Source: Anabaena subtropica FACHB-260
GTDB lineage: Bacteria; Cyanobacteriota; Cyanobacteriia; Cyanobacteriales; Nostocaceae
Length of the DNA stretch: 64,000 nucleotides
Assembly: GCF_014697105.1 (NCBI RefSeq)
Contig: NZ_JACJRF010000018.1
Span: forward strand, 42,756-106,755
Direction of reading: 5' to 3'
Shown: positions 37,370-46,684 of the stretch, piece by piece
How positions within the stretch are numbered: position 1 is the first letter of the stretch
How the letters are laid out: each line of letters begins with the position of its first letter
The notes under the pieces: generated by a model
The model's database searches: none
The model's input: the letters and a program-made list of their open reading frames with translations, nothing else
What the model was told of the DNA's origin: nothing
Translations under genes and position numbers: made by a program

Positions 37370-37847
37370 AAGTTTTATTTGCCCAAGCTATAAATCTATC
37401 TAGGGTATGTACTGCCAGTAGATTGTGATTAAAATTTACTTGTTGCCGTAACCATTTAATTGCCCCTTCTCTCATACCTTCACCCCCAATTACTACAATA
37501 GTTGGTGCTGGATAATATTCTTGAATATTCAAATTTAAATAAGGAAACTTTTCGTCAACAGAGCCTCCACTTTCTTGCCATTTACATTCGATAATTAATT
37601 CTGGTGGGTTTACAGGTAAGCCTACAACATAGAAATCAACTTTTAGTGATGTTTGATAAACTCCATTGCCAATATAAACTTGTTTAGCGTAGCGTTTTTT
37701 TAATAGGCTGGCATTGAGTAAATATTCTCTTGTAACATGATTTCCGATTTGAAAGTACTCATAGGCAGTGAGTATTGCTTCTACATTAGTTTCTAGAATC
37801 CTGCCTGACTGATTTGCCCTTGCACCCGGAGTCATGCTTATCCCCAA
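37356..37847 (-). CDS. PD-(D/E)XK nuclease, putative restriction endonuclease
   Basis: A 163-residue protein with a recognisable nuclease core: an N-terminal helix with a Glu (SGRILETNVEAIL), D71 in LKVDFYVVGL, and E87-C-K89 in ELIIECKWQESGGSV. This is the D-x(n)-E-x-K arrangement of PD-(D/E)XK enzymes. It converges on the adenine methylase and overlaps its 3' end. A type II restriction enzyme matching that methylase is the simplest reading. Nucleases of this size also occur as DNA repair or phage-type enzymes. The start could be the ATG at 37835. Confidence 0.7.
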   Translation of the reverse strand: MGISMTPGARANQSGRILETNVEAILTAYEYFQIGNHVTREYLLNASLLKKRYAKQVYIGNGVYQTSLKVDFYVVGLPVNPPELIIECKWQESGGSVDEKFPYLNLNIQEYYPAPTIVVIGGEGMREGAIKWLRQQVNFNHNLLAVHTLDRFIAWANKTFNRM

Positions 37848-38126
37848 TCATTTTATATCAACCCTGCTTATTTCAGGATTTCATGGAAGCAGGGGTAAAT
37901 GATCGGTTACTTAATATGAATTTTCAATTGAGATTTCACAAGACTACATTTTAGTGCAATTGTACTAAAAAAGTCATGGGATGATGTGAAAAAAATAGAG
38001 GTTACGAGCTAGAGAAGAAAGAATTTTAATTTTAATTATGCAGTTGGATTTTGAGGGAAAATCTTGGTAATAACTTGTGTAACCAAGGGAATAAAACTGA
38101 TTAAATTTAGAGATTTCGCTGAAAGT

Positions 38127-39341
38127 TTAGCCTGTTTGCATTTCAGTATGGCCGTTGCGGATAGCCCATGCTGTATCTAGTAGTTCAGTCCAGCGTTTTT
38201 GTAATTGTTTGGGGGTGCATTTTAGGGTTTTAGCGATCGCCTGATCACTATTCCTAGCCAACTTTAATTGTAGGAGTTGCTGTTGTTGCAAAGAGAGTGT
38301 ACCCATCAAAATTTCCCATTGCTGGGCGGATAAACCCAACTTCTGTTCTAAACCTGCACCCAACCATTGATGAACTAATTGCCATTGGTGCTGTTTGGCA
38401 AACTTCTGCACATGATATTTAAAACGCTGTTGCAGGTAATCACGCTGACGGCTGGTAAGACCGAGAATTTGGTCAATTTCTGGTGCAGAAAGGTCTTGCA
38501 GCTTGAGGGTGAGGTAGTCAATACAGTCAGATTGTCCTTGAGATTCTAGATATTTGACCAATTCAGAGATGATGCGATCGCGTTCTGATTCTTCTGAAGG
38601 ATCAAAATTAGTTTGGGCGATCATCTGTGATCGGATTTGTTGTACGGCCGAGTTACGCTGGTAAGATTCTGCTTCCTCACTTCTGGCAGATTCTACCGCC
38701 ATTTCAATATCTACAGTTGTTTCTTGTGGCTGACGACGGGCAAAACCTTGAGCGCGTAAAATAACCAGTTGTTGATTATTACCACCAGGTAAGTTGATCC
38801 GGCGCTTGGCATACTGTTCAGTAAATGCCATATATTCTGCTAGTTGCAGCTGAGTACGTGGCGTATAATCTTCAGTCAGTTCATTTTCCCGACGGAAAGC
38901 TTTTATAGCTTCAATGTAAAACGCTTGGAGAAAATCTTCAATTAAGCTGTAACGACCATCAAACCCCAAATCTGAACCTGCGATCGTCACATGGCGGTAA
39001 ACCATAGCGCCCAAACTACTATGTAATTCTACCCTTCCCTTTTGGGAACCTAGTTGATAGTAATGTAGACACTTTTGCAGACGATGGCGAGATAGAGTTA
39101 ATTGCCAAGAGTGAACTTCACCAGATGTTTGAATCCGAGAACTTTTATCACATATACGATTTACTTCTTTGGCAATGCGTTGAGCCACAGCTTGTATACA
39201 CTTAGATGATGCTTTGACTTGAGCTTGCATTTCTTGAGATAAAAATTGCATCAAAGTATCTGTAGCCGATACTTCCGAAGTGACAACGTTGCCAACAATA
39301 GCAGATGTAGAGACTGGTAGATTTACAAGGTTTAGTTTCAT
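38127..39341 (-). CDS. HetZ-related protein (probable DNA-binding developmental regulator)
   Basis: A 404-residue protein with the look of the HetZ group of Nostocales. The middle has LHSSLGAMVYRHV, GSDLGFDGRYSLIEDFLQAFYIEAIKAFRREN and TPRTQLQLAEYMAFTEQYAKRRINLPGG. The C-terminal half is helical and resembles sigma-region-like helix-turn-helix segments (LSAPEIDQILGLTSRQRDYLQQRF, SDQAIAKTLKCTPKQLQKRW). HetZ acts with HetR early in heterocyst differentiation and binds DNA. This may be a paralogue, as several HetZ-related proteins exist per genome. A perfect 15-bp palindrome lies upstream. The family call is from memory of sequence character. Confidence 0.6.
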   Translation of the reverse strand: MKLNLVNLPVSTSAIVGNVVTSEVSATDTLMQFLSQEMQAQVKASSKCIQAVAQRIAKEVNRICDKSSRIQTSGEVHSWQLTLSRHRLQKCLHYYQLGSQKGRVELHSSLGAMVYRHVTIAGSDLGFDGRYSLIEDFLQAFYIEAIKAFRRENELTEDYTPRTQLQLAEYMAFTEQYAKRRINLPGGNNQQLVILRAQGFARRQPQETTVDIEMAVESARSEEAESYQRNSAVQQIRSQMIAQTNFDPSEESERDRIISELVKYLESQGQSDCIDYLTLKLQDLSAPEIDQILGLTSRQRDYLQQRFKYHVQKFAKQHQWQLVHQWLGAGLEQKLGLSAQQWEILMGTLSLQQQQLLQLKLARNSDQAIAKTLKCTPKQLQKRWTELLDTAWAIRNGHTEMQTG

Positions 39342-39393
39342 GTATTTTCCTGGGTTTGGTCTTGCACCTTAAATACAATGCACAAACAGTACC

Positions 39394-39408
39394 TGAAACC
39401 AGGTTTCA
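39394..39408 (-). promoter_or_regulatory. 15-bp palindrome upstream of the HetZ-related gene
   Basis: TGAAACC-A-GGTTTCA is a perfect 7-1-7 inverted repeat, 53-67 bases upstream of the start codon on the minus strand. Its size and position fit a dimeric regulator's operator. The binding protein is unknown. Confidence 0.5.
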
Positions 39409-39712
39409 CCGGAGAATCTTGGATTATTCATCCATCAAGACCTACTACAAGCACTGCTTATATATAAGACTGTACGCAATCGAAAAAAGTTACAGATAAG
39501 CTATTGTGTCGCTTTTTCCACTCGCAACCAAATCGAGGTTAACACACACATATTCGCTTTGCCTGCCAAATTGCTCAAAACCTTAATGTATCAAGAGCTA
39601 CCATAATCTTCTAATCTCCACTTCCAGGACTGATCATTATGGCGATCCTGAAACTGGAGCCATTTTGTGACAATATTCCGAAATCGGCGAGAAAGCCTGT
39701 GAAGTTCGTTTC

Positions 39713-40372
39713 TTACACCCATGCTGTTACCGCTTCCCAACCTAATCCCCGCCTAGTAATCATTGGCTCATCTCCCGTCAGATCAAGAATTGTAGACACT
39801 TCATAAGTCGGTTCCTGCCCAGTATCTACAATGATATCGACTAATTTATCTACGCGGTCAAATAGCTCTACCCTTGAGGTGATGGAGTCTGAAACTATGC
39901 CGATTTTTCCATTATCTGCCTCATCTGGTGGCAGGTGTGCCGAAGTAGAAATAATCGGATTTCCCAAAGCTTCGAGTAATGCTAAACATACTGTATGATT
40001 AGGTACGCGAATTCCAGTGGTTTTACGCTTGGGACTTTGGACTAATCTGGGTACTAACTTGGTTGCAGGTAGTAAAAATGTGTAAGTCCCTGGTATTAGT
40101 CGCTTCATAATTCGGTAGGCTGTATCACTGACAAAGGCATAGGTAGCTACGTTTGACAGTGAAGGACATAAAAATGTCAGTGGTTTATCATTTGCTAACT
40201 GCTTGATTTGCCGCACTCTTTCCACCGCAGACTTGACATTTAAATCACAACCGATCGCATAAACTGTATCAGTCGGATAGAGCATAACCGCGCCACTAGA
40301 AAGCGCTGACTTTATTTCCTCTATTCTGCGACTCTGGGGATTATCAGGATGGACGGGGATAATTTTTGCCAT
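39713..40372 (-). CDS. Sua5/YciO/YrdC-family L-threonylcarbamoyladenylate synthase-like protein
   Basis: A 219-residue protein of the YrdC fold, which makes threonylcarbamoyl-AMP for the t6A37 modification of tRNA. Seen: ALSSGAVMLYPTDTVYAIGCD, RVRQIKQLANDKPLTFLC (with the conserved KxR/SxN-type residues KQ and KPL), PGTYTFLLPAT and GIRVPNHTVC, then PIISTSAHLPP. The length and the C-terminal extension resemble YciO rather than full-length Sua5, so activity is likely but not certain. Confidence 0.85.
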   Translation of the reverse strand: MAKIIPVHPDNPQSRRIEEIKSALSSGAVMLYPTDTVYAIGCDLNVKSAVERVRQIKQLANDKPLTFLCPSLSNVATYAFVSDTAYRIMKRLIPGTYTFLLPATKLVPRLVQSPKRKTTGIRVPNHTVCLALLEALGNPIISTSAHLPPDEADNGKIGIVSDSITSRVELFDRVDKLVDIIVDTGQEPTYEVSTILDLTGDEPMITRRGLGWEAVTAWV

Positions 40373-40625
40373 AAAAGTTTGGGTTACTGAATGCTGAAAT
40401 TGGGGAGTGGGGAGTAGGAAATAGGTTGTAAAATTAAGCGTTGCACATATTTACATACAGAAGCAATTGCTTAAACTGTAGATACATATTTTTACGAGCA
40501 AATCACGCTAGTTTGTACTTAATCATGCGTAATACTTAATTAGCTGTATTAATTACGAATTACGTAGGTGCAAGCCTTCTCTACGGTGGCGTTAGTTTAG
40601 CCGTAGGCTATTACAAATTATCTTT

Positions 40626-41903
40626 ATGAACAAAATTGCTTACCTTCAATGTCCGACAGGGATTTCTGGTGATATGTGCCTGGGAGCCTTAGTTAGTCTG
40701 GGTGTTCCTGTGGAGTATCTCACAGAAAAACTCAATAATTTAGGGATTTCTCAGGAATATAAATTAAGAGCCGAACTGGTGCAAAAGAATGGTCAGGAGG
40801 CGACTAAGGTTCATGTAGATTTGCTGGAGCATCATCATCACCATGACCATGACCACCATCACGCAAGACACTTGCCGGAAATTGAGCAAATGATTTTGCA
40901 AGCTGGTTTACCAGCACAGGCTGAGGCTTGGAGTTTGGCAGTGTTTCGGCAATTAGCAGTAGCTGAAGGGGCTGTGCATGGGATTGCTCCTGAGAAGGTT
41001 CACTTTCATGAAGTAGGTGCAGTGGATGCGATTGTTGATATTGTTGGCACTTGCTTAGGCTTGGATTGGTTGGGTATTTCTAGTGATCATGCAGGATTCC
41101 CACTGCTGTATTGCTCGGCATTGCCCACTGGTGGAGGAACTGTGCGTGCTGCTCACGGAAAAATGGCAGTACCAGTACCAGCAGTTTTGAAGTTATGGGA
41201 AATGCGGGGTTGTCCAGTTTATAGCAACGGTATTGATAGGGAATTAGTGACACCAACTGGAGCTGCGATCGCCACTACTCTAGTCAGAGAATTTGGAGCG
41301 CCACCACCCATGACAATTAAACAGGTAGGATTGGGAGCCGGTACTATTAATCTACCTATTCCTAATATACTACGCCTATGGTTGGGTGAAAGTGCTAGTT
41401 TACAAGCCAATCTCACTGATTATGCTGCCAATAGCCCGATTCTGGAAACCATCTCTGTACTTGAAACTCAAATTGATGACTTAAATCCGCAAGCGATCGG
41501 TTATGTCTTTGAGGAGTTATTTGCTGCTGGTGCGCTTGATGTCTTCACCCAGCCTATAGGCATGAAAAAATCCCGTCCTGGGATTTTACTAACGGTTATT
41601 TGCCATCCAGATAACTTACTGGATTGCGAAGCTGTGTTATTCCGTGAAACAAGTACCTTGGGAATCCGCCGAAGCACCCAGCAACGCGCCATATTACAAC
41701 GGGAATTTAAACAAGTAGAAACGAAATATGGCACAGTGCGAATTAAAGTAGCATGGCAAGGACAATCCCTAGAAAAAGTTATTACCAACGTACAGCCAGA
41801 GTATGAAGATTGTGCAGAATTAGCCCGTAAACACAAAATTCCCTGGCGGGAAATTCAGCAACTGGCGTTACAGTGTTGGTATCTGGAAAATCAAGATTTT
41901 TAG
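40626..41903 (+). CDS. larC: LarC-type nickel insertion protein (DUF111)
   Basis: A 425-residue DUF111 protein related to LarC, which inserts nickel into the pincer cofactor of lactate racemase. The N-terminus has [21 protein letters not shown], and a histidine-rich stretch at residues 68-79 ([15 protein letters not shown]) would bind nickel. The core has [19 protein letters not shown] and [18 protein letters not shown]. The C-terminal domain contains [18 protein letters not shown] and [13 protein letters not shown]. It is one continuous frame, unlike the Lactobacillus gene, which needs a frameshift. No larB, larE or racemase gene is nearby. Confidence 0.9.
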   Translation: MNKIAYLQCPTGISGDMCLGALVSLGVPVEYLTEKLNNLGISQEYKLRAELVQKNGQEATKVHVDLLEHHHHHDHDHHHARHLPEIEQMILQAGLPAQAEAWSLAVFRQLAVAEGAVHGIAPEKVHFHEVGAVDAIVDIVGTCLGLDWLGISSDHAGFPLLYCSALPTGGGTVRAAHGKMAVPVPAVLKLWEMRGCPVYSNGIDRELVTPTGAAIATTLVREFGAPPPMTIKQVGLGAGTINLPIPNILRLWLGESASLQANLTDYAANSPILETISVLETQIDDLNPQAIGYVFEELFAAGALDVFTQPIGMKKSRPGILLTVICHPDNLLDCEAVLFRETSTLGIRRSTQQRAILQREFKQVETKYGTVRIKVAWQGQSLEKVITNVQPEYEDCAELARKHKIPWREIQQLALQCWYLENQDF

Positions 41904-41909
41904 GACAAT

Positions 41910-41934
41910 AGAGACGTTGCAATACAACGTCTCT
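41910..41934. terminator. Hairpin between convergent larC and lipoprotein gene
   Basis: A perfect 10-bp stem (AGAGACGTTG at 41910-41919, CAACGTCTCT at 41925-41934) with a 5-base loop lies 6 bases after the larC stop. It can end transcription in both directions. Similar hairpins are a repeat family in Nostoc genomes. Confidence 0.75.
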
Positions 41935-41975
41935 CTGCGAAAATATTTAAATAGGAAGCCTTAACCTATTACGAA

Positions 41976-42512
41976 TTAAAATGCGTTTTCAGTGGTTTGC
42001 TTCCCTTTTTTAGCCAAATCATCACCAGCATTCCGGGTATTTTCTTTGATATTTTCTACACCGCGCTGAGTGCCTTTAACAACGCCTTCGCGCACTTCTT
42101 CAGCAGAACTACCAATATCTTCGCCTAAGTTCTTCACCCGTTGACCTAAAGGTGTACCTTGGCGATAGTTTTCGACATATTCCTGTGGACTGTCAACACC
42201 CTTTTGTTCAACATTTTTCTTAGCGTTATCCCGTAAAGCCTTGGCCTTGGCTTCTGCTGTTTTTTCGCCAGCCTGTCCTCTAGGATCTACATCGCTAAAG
42301 TTGTTCATTCCTCCTTGAGGATTGTTGAGTGGATATTCTTTTGTGGGGTCATATCTTTCAGTATAAGCTGATTCAGCCTTTTGCTGTGGTGGTTGCCCCG
42401 CGATGGTGGGACTGTTACAAGCTTGTGTAAGTAGTAGGAAAAATCCTGCTAAAACAACTGTGAAAATTTTGAGGGGACGAAGATTTTGTAGCCAATCAAT
42501 GACTCTTTTCAT
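41976..42512 (-). CDS. Putative lipoprotein, LEA-like amphipathic C-terminus (paralogue of 42591-43157)
   Basis: A 178-residue protein with a lipoprotein signal (LRPLKIFTVVLAGFFLLLTQACNS, lipobox LTQAC). The mature part is hydrophilic and low in structure: YDPTKEYPLNNPQGGMNNFSDVDPRGQAGEKTAEAKAK split by Pro and Gly, then 11-mer-like amphipathic helices with Lys and Glu (VKNLGEDIGSSAEEVREGV, GVENIKENTRNAGDDLAKKG) of the LEA type. It shares its N-terminal LRxRQILTVFLAG/LRPLKIFTVVLAG opening with the next gene. It is cell-envelope located. Stress or desiccation protection is a guess. Confidence 0.7.
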   Translation of the reverse strand: MKRVIDWLQNLRPLKIFTVVLAGFFLLLTQACNSPTIAGQPPQQKAESAYTERYDPTKEYPLNNPQGGMNNFSDVDPRGQAGEKTAEAKAKALRDNAKKNVEQKGVDSPQEYVENYRQGTPLGQRVKNLGEDIGSSAEEVREGVVKGTQRGVENIKENTRNAGDDLAKKGKQTTENAF

Positions 42513-42590
42513 TCTATGACTCCTTGCTTTTTGTATCTCGATTAAACTTTGAATAATTTGAAGATTTCCAACTGCTAGTCAAAAATATTT

Positions 42591-43157
42591 CTATCTACCA
42601 ACAGCAGGATTTTTTTGTAACTCAGGTCTGGAACTGGCTTCATCTCCCTTATCTTGTAAAAATTTGGAAGCCTCTTGCACTGATTCTTTAACAGTTTCCA
42701 GTCTTTCTTGAATGCGATTTCCTATGTTTGGTTCATTCTGAATCAAACCACCTGGTTTAGGCTGTTGGAAGTCTTCTTCTCGAATTAGTGGTAATTCCCC
42801 TTCTTTTTTGATTCTGCCTGCTGGTGTTTCTGCACCAGGATAGAGTAGTTCTGATTCTCTATTAGCAGCAATCAATAGTTGGGAATTGATTGGTAGACTT
42901 GCTTGATCACGTCTTTTTTGGGTTTCTGGGTTAGTAATTTTAGGGTCTGTAGAAAACCTAGAATTGACGTATTTATCTCCACCATTCTTATAAGGATTAT
43001 TAGCACCACCAGCTTGTACAGCAGGATTTTTAGGATTTGCTCCTTGAGGATTTCCTTGACTACAAGCAGTACTAACTATTAACAATAGACCAGCCAAAAA
43101 TACAGTTAAAATCTGGCGCAGTCTTAGTCTTTTCCATACACTCATTAAACCGTTCAC
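42591..43157 (-). CDS. Putative lipoprotein (paralogue of 41976-42512)
   Basis: A 188-residue protein with a lipoprotein signal (LRQILTVFLAGLLLIVSTACSQG, lipobox VSTAC). The mature part begins with Asn/Gly/Pro-rich sequence (GNPQGANPKNP, AGGANNPYKNGG), then QKRRDQASLPINSQLLIAAN, and a C-terminal amphipathic helix (IQERLETVKESVQEASKFLQDKGD). It is 78 bases upstream of the related gene, same strand, so the two probably form an operon of tandem duplicates. I believe both belong to a cyanobacterial DUF6658-type family, but I am not certain. Confidence 0.65.
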   Translation of the reverse strand: MNGLMSVWKRLRLRQILTVFLAGLLLIVSTACSQGNPQGANPKNPAVQAGGANNPYKNGGDKYVNSRFSTDPKITNPETQKRRDQASLPINSQLLIAANRESELLYPGAETPAGRIKKEGELPLIREEDFQQPKPGGLIQNEPNIGNRIQERLETVKESVQEASKFLQDKGDEASSRPELQKNPAVGR

Positions 43158-43641
43158 CAGTTCCTCCTTTAATACATAGGAAACTTTTTTGCAGTGAGCA
43201 AAAGTTTAGTGCTTCTTGAGTTGACTAATTAGTTAACCAACAATTTTTAATATTAAAGAGTAAACGATTGCCTTACATCTAGCGTAAGTCACATGAATTT
43301 GAGGCAAGATGTGTAAATTTTCTCTAACTACAGAGAGAGAATGCTTAATATATCGCAATATTATTTGTAGTATTAAAATGCTAATAAATTACTAAAATAA
43401 TCAAGTACTAAATCAATTTATGTCAGTCTTGAGAAAGATATTAAATTCTTACAAGTACTGTATTGAATTCTAAAAAATATATTTAACTAAAGTAATTTAC
43501 AACTTATAAACATCCTAATATTAATATGTAAAAAAAACACTTTTATTTTTACTCTGCTAGGAAATTTTTCCTAAAAATATGGTGTGTAGCTGATGTAGCA
43601 TACAATTTGAGATATTCAGCTTTGAGTGTTTTAGCTGTTCA
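43158..43641. other. AT-rich intergenic region between divergent genes
   Basis: About 480 bases of AT-rich sequence with no supported gene, holding the promoters of the lipoprotein pair (left) and the UPF0104 gene (right). The left end shows GTTCCTCCTTT-type sequence, the complement of the ribosome site of the lipoprotein gene. Confidence 0.4.
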
Positions 43642-44568
43642 ATGAATATAAAATTGAAGCAAATTTTACGTTGGGTAATTTTGGGGGCAATGCTGATTTT
43701 TTTAGCTAAAGCCCTGAAAGATCACTGGTTAGAGGTGACGGCTATCCGCATTGATGAAGTCGGATGGTCAATTCTAGCGATCGCCACAGGTGTGACTTTA
43801 TTAGCCCATACCTGGGCTGGTTGGATTTGGACGTGGATTTTGCAAGATTTAAATCAACCAGTACCTACGGCTGAATTTATCCAAGTTTATCTTAAAACTA
43901 ATATTGCTAAGTATTTGCCAGGGAATCTTTGGCATCATTATCGGCGTATTGTTGCTTTAAAAAATGCCAATGTTGCTACTGGTGCAGCTACTCTCAGTGT
44001 GTTGTTAGAACCTTTGCTGCTGGCGGCTGCGGCTTTAATTATTGTGGTGATGTTTGGTAGCCGATTTGCAGTTAGCAGAAACAGCTTGACGGTACGGGTC
44101 TTACAGTTACTGAGTTTAGTAATTATACTCATTGGGGTGCATCCGCGATTTTTGAATCCAGTTATTAGCTTTTTGTACAAATTGAAAGCTAAAAAATCAG
44201 ATACTCAACCAACTGGGGCTTTTAGTCTTGAACGTTATCCCCTACGACCATTATTGGGCGAGTTGGGATTTTTGCTGATACGCGGGATAGGATTTATTCT
44301 CACCTTGTTTGCCCTGATGCCCTTGAATATCAATCAAATTCCTTTATTATTGGGGGCGTTTAGTTTTTCTTGGTTGTTAGGTTTTGTGGTTCCGGGTGCG
44401 CCTGGGGGTTTAGGTGTATTTGAAGCAACAGCGATCGCACTTTTGCAAAATCGCTTTCCTTCGGCGGCTGTGATTAGTGCGATCGCCTTATATCGTCTGA
44501 TTAGTATTATCGCTGAAACAGTCGGTGCTGGTTTAGCATGGCTGGATGAACGCCTTGCTCAATCCTAA
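43642..44568 (+). CDS. UPF0104 membrane protein (lysylphosphatidylglycerol synthase transmembrane region family)
   Basis: A 308-residue integral membrane protein with about eight helices: WVILGAMLIFLAKALKDH at the start, VGWSILAIATGVTLLAHTWAGWIW, then a conserved KTNIAKYLPGNLWHHYRRIV. Towards the C-terminus are LLIRGIGFILTLFALMPLNINQ and the SWLLGFVVPGAPGGLGVFEATAIALL signature. This flippase-like domain is found in MprF and in stand-alone UPF0104 proteins involved in lipid or polysaccharide transport. There is no catalytic LPG-synthase domain, so the function is unproven. Confidence 0.85.
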   Translation: MNIKLKQILRWVILGAMLIFLAKALKDHWLEVTAIRIDEVGWSILAIATGVTLLAHTWAGWIWTWILQDLNQPVPTAEFIQVYLKTNIAKYLPGNLWHHYRRIVALKNANVATGAATLSVLLEPLLLAAAALIIVVMFGSRFAVSRNSLTVRVLQLLSLVIILIGVHPRFLNPVISFLYKLKAKKSDTQPTGAFSLERYPLRPLLGELGFLLIRGIGFILTLFALMPLNINQIPLLLGAFSFSWLLGFVVPGAPGGLGVFEATAIALLQNRFPSAAVISAIALYRLISIIAETVGAGLAWLDERLAQS

Positions 44569-44582
44569 ATTGTTATTTTTAT

Positions 44583-45911
44583 TTATTCAGGTGTGCTTCT
44601 ATCTGCTTTCACCTGAGAAAATACCCGATAAATATCTAGATTCATTTGCGAATTACTGGCTGCTTCATTTTTAGCTATTTTCAGCAAGTTATATTCTACA
44701 TCTTCTGCATAAATTGCAAAGGTAATATTATAAAATTCAATAAAATGAATTACCCATTTACATTCATCCTCTGACTTATCTTTATAATAATTAATTAAAT
44801 CTGCAATCCGGCTTTCTAAATGACTGCGGGTGCTTTTACAAATAGAGATAATCTTCAGGAGGATAATCACTAGTGTTAGAGGATGTCCATGAGAAAGTAA
44901 TAAAATAAACAATTCTGAAGGCTCATGTCTATTTTCTGTCGTCAAAAAATCAATTAATCGATTACAAGCCCTTAACAACAAATCTTTATTTAAATTCACC
45001 TCATCCTTTTCTACTTTCCATAATGACAATTTTTCTGTCAAAATTTGGCTAATGATTTCTGCGATCGCTTGATTGCCGACAGAAAAGAATAAATATTTTT
45101 GGACACTTTTTTTAAACTGCTTCAGAGTTTGATGTTGAGTTTGCTTGAGGAATATATTAGCAATATTTTCATAACTAAATTTACCTCTTTTGACTACAAT
45201 CATTTTGATGAGACGCAAAACCTCATCCCCAAAAATACTGGGGTTGTGATAGCGTGTTGGACTAGAAGCAGTAGACTGAGAACGAGCAATATACATCGCT
45301 AGCTCAAACTTATACTTGTCCTTCATCTGTCTAGAGAGTTTGCTGGCTGCTTCTTGTTGCTCCTTTGGTTTATCAGGATCTAAAGATTGAGCAATTAGCA
45401 AATAGTTAGCATAGCGATCGCTCCAGTGGGTTTTAGTCTTACTGTTGTTTGTATAATTAAACTTTTTGAGTTCTTGATAATCTTGGCTATGAACAAAATT
45501 TTCTAGCCATATTTGATATGTAATTAATTCAGAGCAACTATATATTGTGTGATTGACAGGTAACTCAGTAAATAAATTAATTAATTCTTGAATATATCTA
45601 TGTTTTCTCTTAGCAGCCCAATTATTAATTAAAATGTAGCAAGAACGCTTGAGAGTATAATGAAACTCATCTTCATTATTAAAAAGCACCATTTTCTGTA
45701 TAACTGGCACAGCATATAAATCACCAGACTCCAGACAATTGATAAACAACTGTTTAAATTCGTTTAAAGCCTCCTCAGGTGGATATATATTTACAAGTTG
45801 CAACAAAAAACTATAAAGACTTTCTTGTAAAGCTTGTAAATTTGGCTCTAGATAATTGATTTTAACAGTATCTTGATTTCCTACAATACTAGGCAAACTA
45901 TTAGTGGTCAT
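44583..45911 (-). CDS. Unknown conserved cytosolic protein, 442 residues
   Basis: I do not recognise this protein. From the ATG at 45911 (MTTNSLPSIVGNQ) it is 442 residues of almost entirely helical, HEAT-like sequence. Notable segments are LQESLYSFLLQLVNIYPPEEALNEFKQLFI, RHEPSELFILLLSHGHPLTLVIILLKIISI and CKWVIHFIEFYNITFAIYAEDV. It has no signal or membrane helix. It is rich in Lys, Asn and Tyr and lacks known motifs. Full-length, uninterrupted and with neighbour-like codon use, it is clearly a real gene. It converges on the UPF0104 gene with 14 bases between stops. Confidence 0.65.
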   Translation of the reverse strand: MTTNSLPSIVGNQDTVKINYLEPNLQALQESLYSFLLQLVNIYPPEEALNEFKQLFINCLESGDLYAVPVIQKMVLFNNEDEFHYTLKRSCYILINNWAAKRKHRYIQELINLFTELPVNHTIYSCSELITYQIWLENFVHSQDYQELKKFNYTNNSKTKTHWSDRYANYLLIAQSLDPDKPKEQQEAASKLSRQMKDKYKFELAMYIARSQSTASSPTRYHNPSIFGDEVLRLIKMIVVKRGKFSYENIANIFLKQTQHQTLKQFKKSVQKYLFFSVGNQAIAEIISQILTEKLSLWKVEKDEVNLNKDLLLRACNRLIDFLTTENRHEPSELFILLLSHGHPLTLVIILLKIISICKSTRSHLESRIADLINYYKDKSEDECKWVIHFIEFYNITFAIYAEDVEYNLLKIAKNEAASNSQMNLDIYRVFSQVKADRSTPE

Positions 45912-46186
45912 GGAATTTATCAAGACCAAAGATTTTTTTGATTTTATTGTTATTAGCTTACCCTTGATGAACCCAAGTATCAATCAGTTTATTCAAAGCT
46001 ATCTTAATTTTTTTACAGAGTTTTAGTGAATTTACGGTGTAGCTCATCAAGCATTAAATATTCATCTGTAAATGCTTAAGGGAAAATACTAGTATCAAAA
46101 ACTACTCTTGTTTGACATAAATGATACAAATGACACCAATTATGTATATATTTATCTGGTATGGGAATTGTTGAGAAACTTGTGTT

Positions 46187-46540
46187 ATGTCTATTCAAGT
46201 CTACGGAATACCCAATTGCGGAACTTGTAAAAAAGCTGTTAACTGGCTTCAAAATAATAACTTTGACTATGAATTCATTAACACTAAAGAAAATCCGCCG
46301 ACGCGTGAGATGATTCAAAAGTGGATAGAGTCTTTGGGTTATGCACCCATGCGGAATACCTCTGGTCAATCCTACCGTGCTTTGGATGATGAAAAAAAGA
46401 CTTGGACTGATGAACAATGGATTGAAGCATTCGCTAAGGATGCAATGCTGCTCAAACGTCCACTTTTTGTTAAGAATGAAACAGCAGTAGCAGTAGGTTT
46501 TAGAGACGAGAAAGTAGTTCGAGAAAAATTAGGATTTTGA
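46187..46540 (+). CDS. ArsC/Spx/MgsR-family protein
   Basis: A 117-residue thioredoxin-fold protein of the arsenate-reductase ArsC family. The active-site region is VYGIPNCGTCKKAVNWLQ with a C-x-x-C (C11, C14), as in Spx-like transcription regulators rather than the single-Cys ArsC of E. coli. Later motifs are KENPPTREMIQKWI and FAKDAMLLKRPLFVKNE. Its role may be redox-dependent regulation or reductase activity. The neighbours give no hint. Confidence 0.85.
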   Translation: MSIQVYGIPNCGTCKKAVNWLQNNNFDYEFINTKENPPTREMIQKWIESLGYAPMRNTSGQSYRALDDEKKTWTDEQWIEAFAKDAMLLKRPLFVKNETAVAVGFRDEKVVREKLGF

Positions 46541-46684
46541 TGGATTTCGTATAACTATTGTTAGAAATATGCCTTAGCTCTTGTGTTCTCAGGCATTAAT
46601 CATAACAGTTCCTAATTAAATGAAGTACAAACTAACGTCTAATATCAAAAAGATGAACCTCTCTCAAACAATAAACACTACATA

